DNA of 7,459 nucleotides, from assembly GCA_013335425.1 (NCBI GenBank), contig JAAXVQ010000088.1, positions 1 through 7,459 of the forward strand. The letters are read 5' to 3'. Made by a program: the position numbers and the translations under genes. The notes beneath the pieces are model-generated. The model saw only the letters and a program-made list of their open reading frames with translations, was not told the origin of the DNA and did no database searches. This DNA is from Candidatus Firestoneibacteriota bacterium (GTDB lineage: Bacteria; Oederibacteriota; JAAXVQ01). Position 1 is the first letter of the stretch; each line of letters opens with the position of its first letter. Below, piece after piece: positions 5,874-7,459 of this stretch.

Positions 5874-5891
5874 CGGCTAATTGGAGGAAAT

Positions 5892-5924
5892 ATGAACAAT
5901 CCAGGGTTAAAAAATCATTGGTAG
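5892..5924 (+). other. Tiny plus-strand open frame with good Shine-Dalgarno (10 codons)
   Basis: The frame ATG to TAG encodes MNNPGLKNHW. GGAGG lies 6 bases before the ATG within TTGGAGGAAAT, which is near-ideal spacing. The stop codon touches a 22-base palindrome, and the 6004-6042 hairpin with its T-run lies downstream on the same strand. It could be a leader peptide, the remnant of a decayed gene, or chance. Only a weak plus-strand -10 candidate (TATTAT, 5844-5849) lies upstream. Confidence 0.25.
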
Positions 5925-5945
5925 GGTCATGACAGGTCATGTCCC
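5924..5945. repeat. 22-bp near-perfect palindrome containing two copies of GGTCATG
   Basis: GGGTCATGACAGGTCATGTC plus CC folds on itself with one mismatch (position 4 against 19) and a 2-base centre. The heptamer GGTCATG also occurs as a direct repeat at 5925-5931 and 5935-5941. It could be an operator for a dimeric regulator, or a REP-like or insertion-sequence end remnant. No transposase is in the window. Confidence 0.6.
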
Positions 5946-6003
5946 ACCACGAACGCGATTAACCTACAGCGCATATCGGCCCGTGAAGGTAAACGTCGAC
6001 AAA

Positions 6004-6042
6004 AAAAAAGAGCGGCCCCGGTTGCCCGGAGCCGCTCTTTTT
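6004..6042. terminator. Bidirectional rho-independent terminator after the Ig-repeat gene
   Basis: Stem AGAGCGGC (6009-6016) pairs with GCCGCTCT (6031-6038). After one C/A mismatch, CCGG (6018-6021) pairs with CCGG (6026-6029) around a TTGC loop. On the minus strand the hairpin is followed by nine T residues (6001-6009), a strong terminator 21 bases after the stop codon of the gene ending at 6064. On the plus strand it is followed by TTTT and AT-rich sequence, so it can also stop plus-strand transcription. Confidence 0.92.
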
Positions 6043-6063
6043 AAATATTCAAAATCAAAGAAT

Positions 6064-7459
6064 CTAGAGATTATTGAGCAGGTTACTAATCTGAACCCCG
6101 CTATTGCCACTGTTGCCGGTAAAAACATCGTCTTTATAATCCTGGCTGGCGACACCATTTCCATCGCCGTCCAGGTACAAGCCGTCAGCCGAACGGATGT
6201 TATGGCTGATGAAAATTTTGAAATAAGCATAGCTATATCCCTCATCGACCGGGATAATGAAATCATCCGGGATATAAACATAAACCGTATTGGCGACCAC
6301 ATCATAAACAATGTCCTTGGGCGGCACCTGCCCTTGAGTACTTTGCAGTGAAAATGTCGACGAGTAAGAATTTATCATCAGCTTCAAATTGGAAGTATTC
6401 AGCGTGCTGGCATCCATTTTGCCATTACCCGAAACCGTGGTGAAGGGCACGACATAACGACCATTGGCGCTGTCGAACAAGATCGTTGCCGTGGACACGG
6501 TCGGGGGCGTTCCCGCTGTCGCATACGTACCTGCCGTGGTATCGATAGTTATCAACGGCGTGTCATCTGACGCCGAGGCATAGTTGCGGCTTTTTCCGGA
6601 AAAATACACGTAACGCATCAACGGTTGGCTATTTTCATTGGATGAACGCAAACCGGACAAACCGCCTTTGATACTGAGCAGGTAGCGTGTATTGGCGGCC
6701 AAACCGGAAGCGAAAAAGCCCCGAATGGCGGTGTTGTTGGTCGTGAGCGTGACCGAGGTCGGCGCCACGGGTGTGCCGTTGGAGTCGGTAAACGTGATTA
6801 CCGCCGGTATGGTTGCAGGGCCTGCCCAAGCCGTAGCTACATCCAAGCGCATATTGAACGTTGCCGTAAGCGTCACCGGCAGCGATGAGGCAATCCCACT
6901 AATGCCGTTGACCAAAGAAGCACTAGTCACCGTAACCGTGGTGCCGCCGGCGTTTGTGCCCTTGAAACCGTCAATGGTCACACTGCTTATTCTGAGCGAT
7001 TGCAGCGGACCATTTCCGCCCAAAATGTTGGCATAGACCGCACTCCCGGCCGGGGTGCCGACACCAAAAGAAAAGTGGTACGTGTCAAAGGCTGCGTCTT
7101 CGGCAATGTTATTGCTGTTCCCGTCCAGGGAGGCGCCGGAAAGGGTGGTTAACCCCGGAGAAAGCGCCACCCGGTAGCGGGAATTGTCATCCCAAAACCC
7201 CGTATTATGGCTCGGATCCGGCTTGATATTGAGGGTTTTAAGTTGCGGTTCGTATTGCAGCGCGTAATAGGCATACGCCGCTTCACTCAGGCCCGTATCA
7301 CTTATTTTATACAACGTGACGGTCGCCGCGTTAAAGGCCGCTGGGTTCATGGGCCTGTCGAAAATTACACTTACCGTTTGGGAGACGGAACCATACAATC
7401 CGGAAATACCGGCAACCCGCGCCAACCCCGAACTGGCGCTGGCGGGGCTCAACAGGCTG
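6064..7459 (-). CDS. Surface/secreted protein with SbsA-type Ig-like repeats (5' end outside window)
   Basis: At least 464 codons are visible; the frame continues past the right edge, and a TTG near 7452 is an internal Leu, not a credible start. The product is Ser/Thr/Asn-rich with no Cys seen. About visible residues 20-132 resemble an SbsA/Big_5-type Ig-like domain: VSQTVSVIFDRPMNPAAF, VTLYKISDTGLSE, then YRVALSPGLTTLSGASLDG. A second such unit spans about 190-288 (PVTLTATFNMRLD, ANTRYLLSIKGGLSGL). A third spans about 320-446 (DASTLNTSNLKLMI, YAYFKIFISHNIRSADGLYL). Asp/Asn-rich loops DGNSNN and DGDGNG could bind Ca2+. These repeats occur in S-layer and large surface proteins. It is its own transcription unit because the terminator follows directly. 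The C-terminus, QISNLLNNL, shows no LPXTG, PEP-CTERM or barrel anchor. Confidence 0.88.
   Translation of the reverse strand, partial: SLLSPASASSGLARVAGISGLYGSVSQTVSVIFDRPMNPAAFNAATVTLYKISDTGLSEAAYAYYALQYEPQLKTLNIKPDPSHNTGFWDDNSRYRVALSPGLTTLSGASLDGNSNNIAEDAAFDTYHFSFGVGTPAGSAVYANILGGNGPLQSLRISSVTIDGFKGTNAGGTTVTVTSASLVNGISGIASSLPVTLTATFNMRLDVATAWAGPATIPAVITFTDSNGTPVAPTSVTLTTNNTAIRGFFASGLAANTRYLLSIKGGLSGLRSSNENSQPLMRYVYFSGKSRNYASASDDTPLITIDTTAGTYATAGTPPTVSTATILFDSANGRYVVPFTTVSGNGKMDASTLNTSNLKLMINSYSSTFSLQSTQGQVPPKDIVYDVVANTVYVYIPDDFIIPVDEGYSYAYFKIFISHNIRSADGLYLDGDGNGVASQDYKDDVFTGNSGNSGVQISNLLNNL

Noticed and set aside
5929..6351. Plus-strand open frame of 140 codons
   Set aside because: It reads through the terminator hairpin and then antisense to the Ig-repeat gene, so it is not a gene.
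7450..7452. TTG as start codon of the Ig-repeat gene
   Set aside because: The frame continues to the window edge, no ribosome binding site or signal peptide is seen, and the Ig domain needs more sequence upstream. It is read as an internal Leu.

Overview
The window looks like chromosome from an uncultured diderm (Gram-negative-type) bacterium. Five of the six genes face the envelope: four start with a signal peptide and one is a multi-span membrane cyclase. The sixth is 5'-truncated but reads as a secreted Ig-repeat protein. One gene appears to lead into an outer-membrane beta-barrel. The mix (SbsA-like Ig repeats, CHASE2 cyclase, FecR-domain protein, FN3-like secreted proteins, GC-rich codons) is typical of poorly cultured phyla such as Omnitrophota, Elusimicrobiota or Desulfobacterota-like lineages. 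That placement is a guess from style only; no rRNA or tRNA is present to fix it.

All six genes lie on the minus strand, so they are transcribed from right to left. At the right edge (6064-7459) is a 5'-truncated gene for a surface or secreted protein of Ig-like repeats. It ends at a strong bidirectional hairpin terminator (6004-6042). A 300-base spacer follows, holding that terminator, a palindrome, a tiny open frame with a good Shine-Dalgarno on the plus strand, and a weak promoter candidate for the next gene. That gene (3868-5763) is a complete CHASE2 / class III adenylate cyclase with four membrane spans and all catalytic residues visible.

Between the cyclase and the next gene is a 219-bp MITE-like element with perfect 41-bp terminal inverted repeats (3633-3851). 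It is followed by a three-copy 8-bp tandem repeat and a near-consensus sigma-70 promoter (TTGACA, 17-nt spacer, GATACT). This promoter drives a probable four-gene envelope operon: a small membrane protein with a PG..GHFYAG motif (2925-3536), a secreted protein with an FN3-like domain (1856-2881), a FecR-domain protein (1081-1794), and a secreted protein with two Ig-like domains leading into what looks like a barrel (1-923, running off the left edge). A hairpin-rich 157-base spacer separates the last two.

The reading offered is an envelope module next to a cAMP-producing sensor. The CHASE2 domain would sense something outside the inner membrane. The FecR-domain, FN3-like and barrel proteins would form a periplasmic/outer-membrane assembly. 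The functional link is inference from adjacency. The promoter and the inserted element show that the cyclase and the four-gene operon can be transcribed separately.
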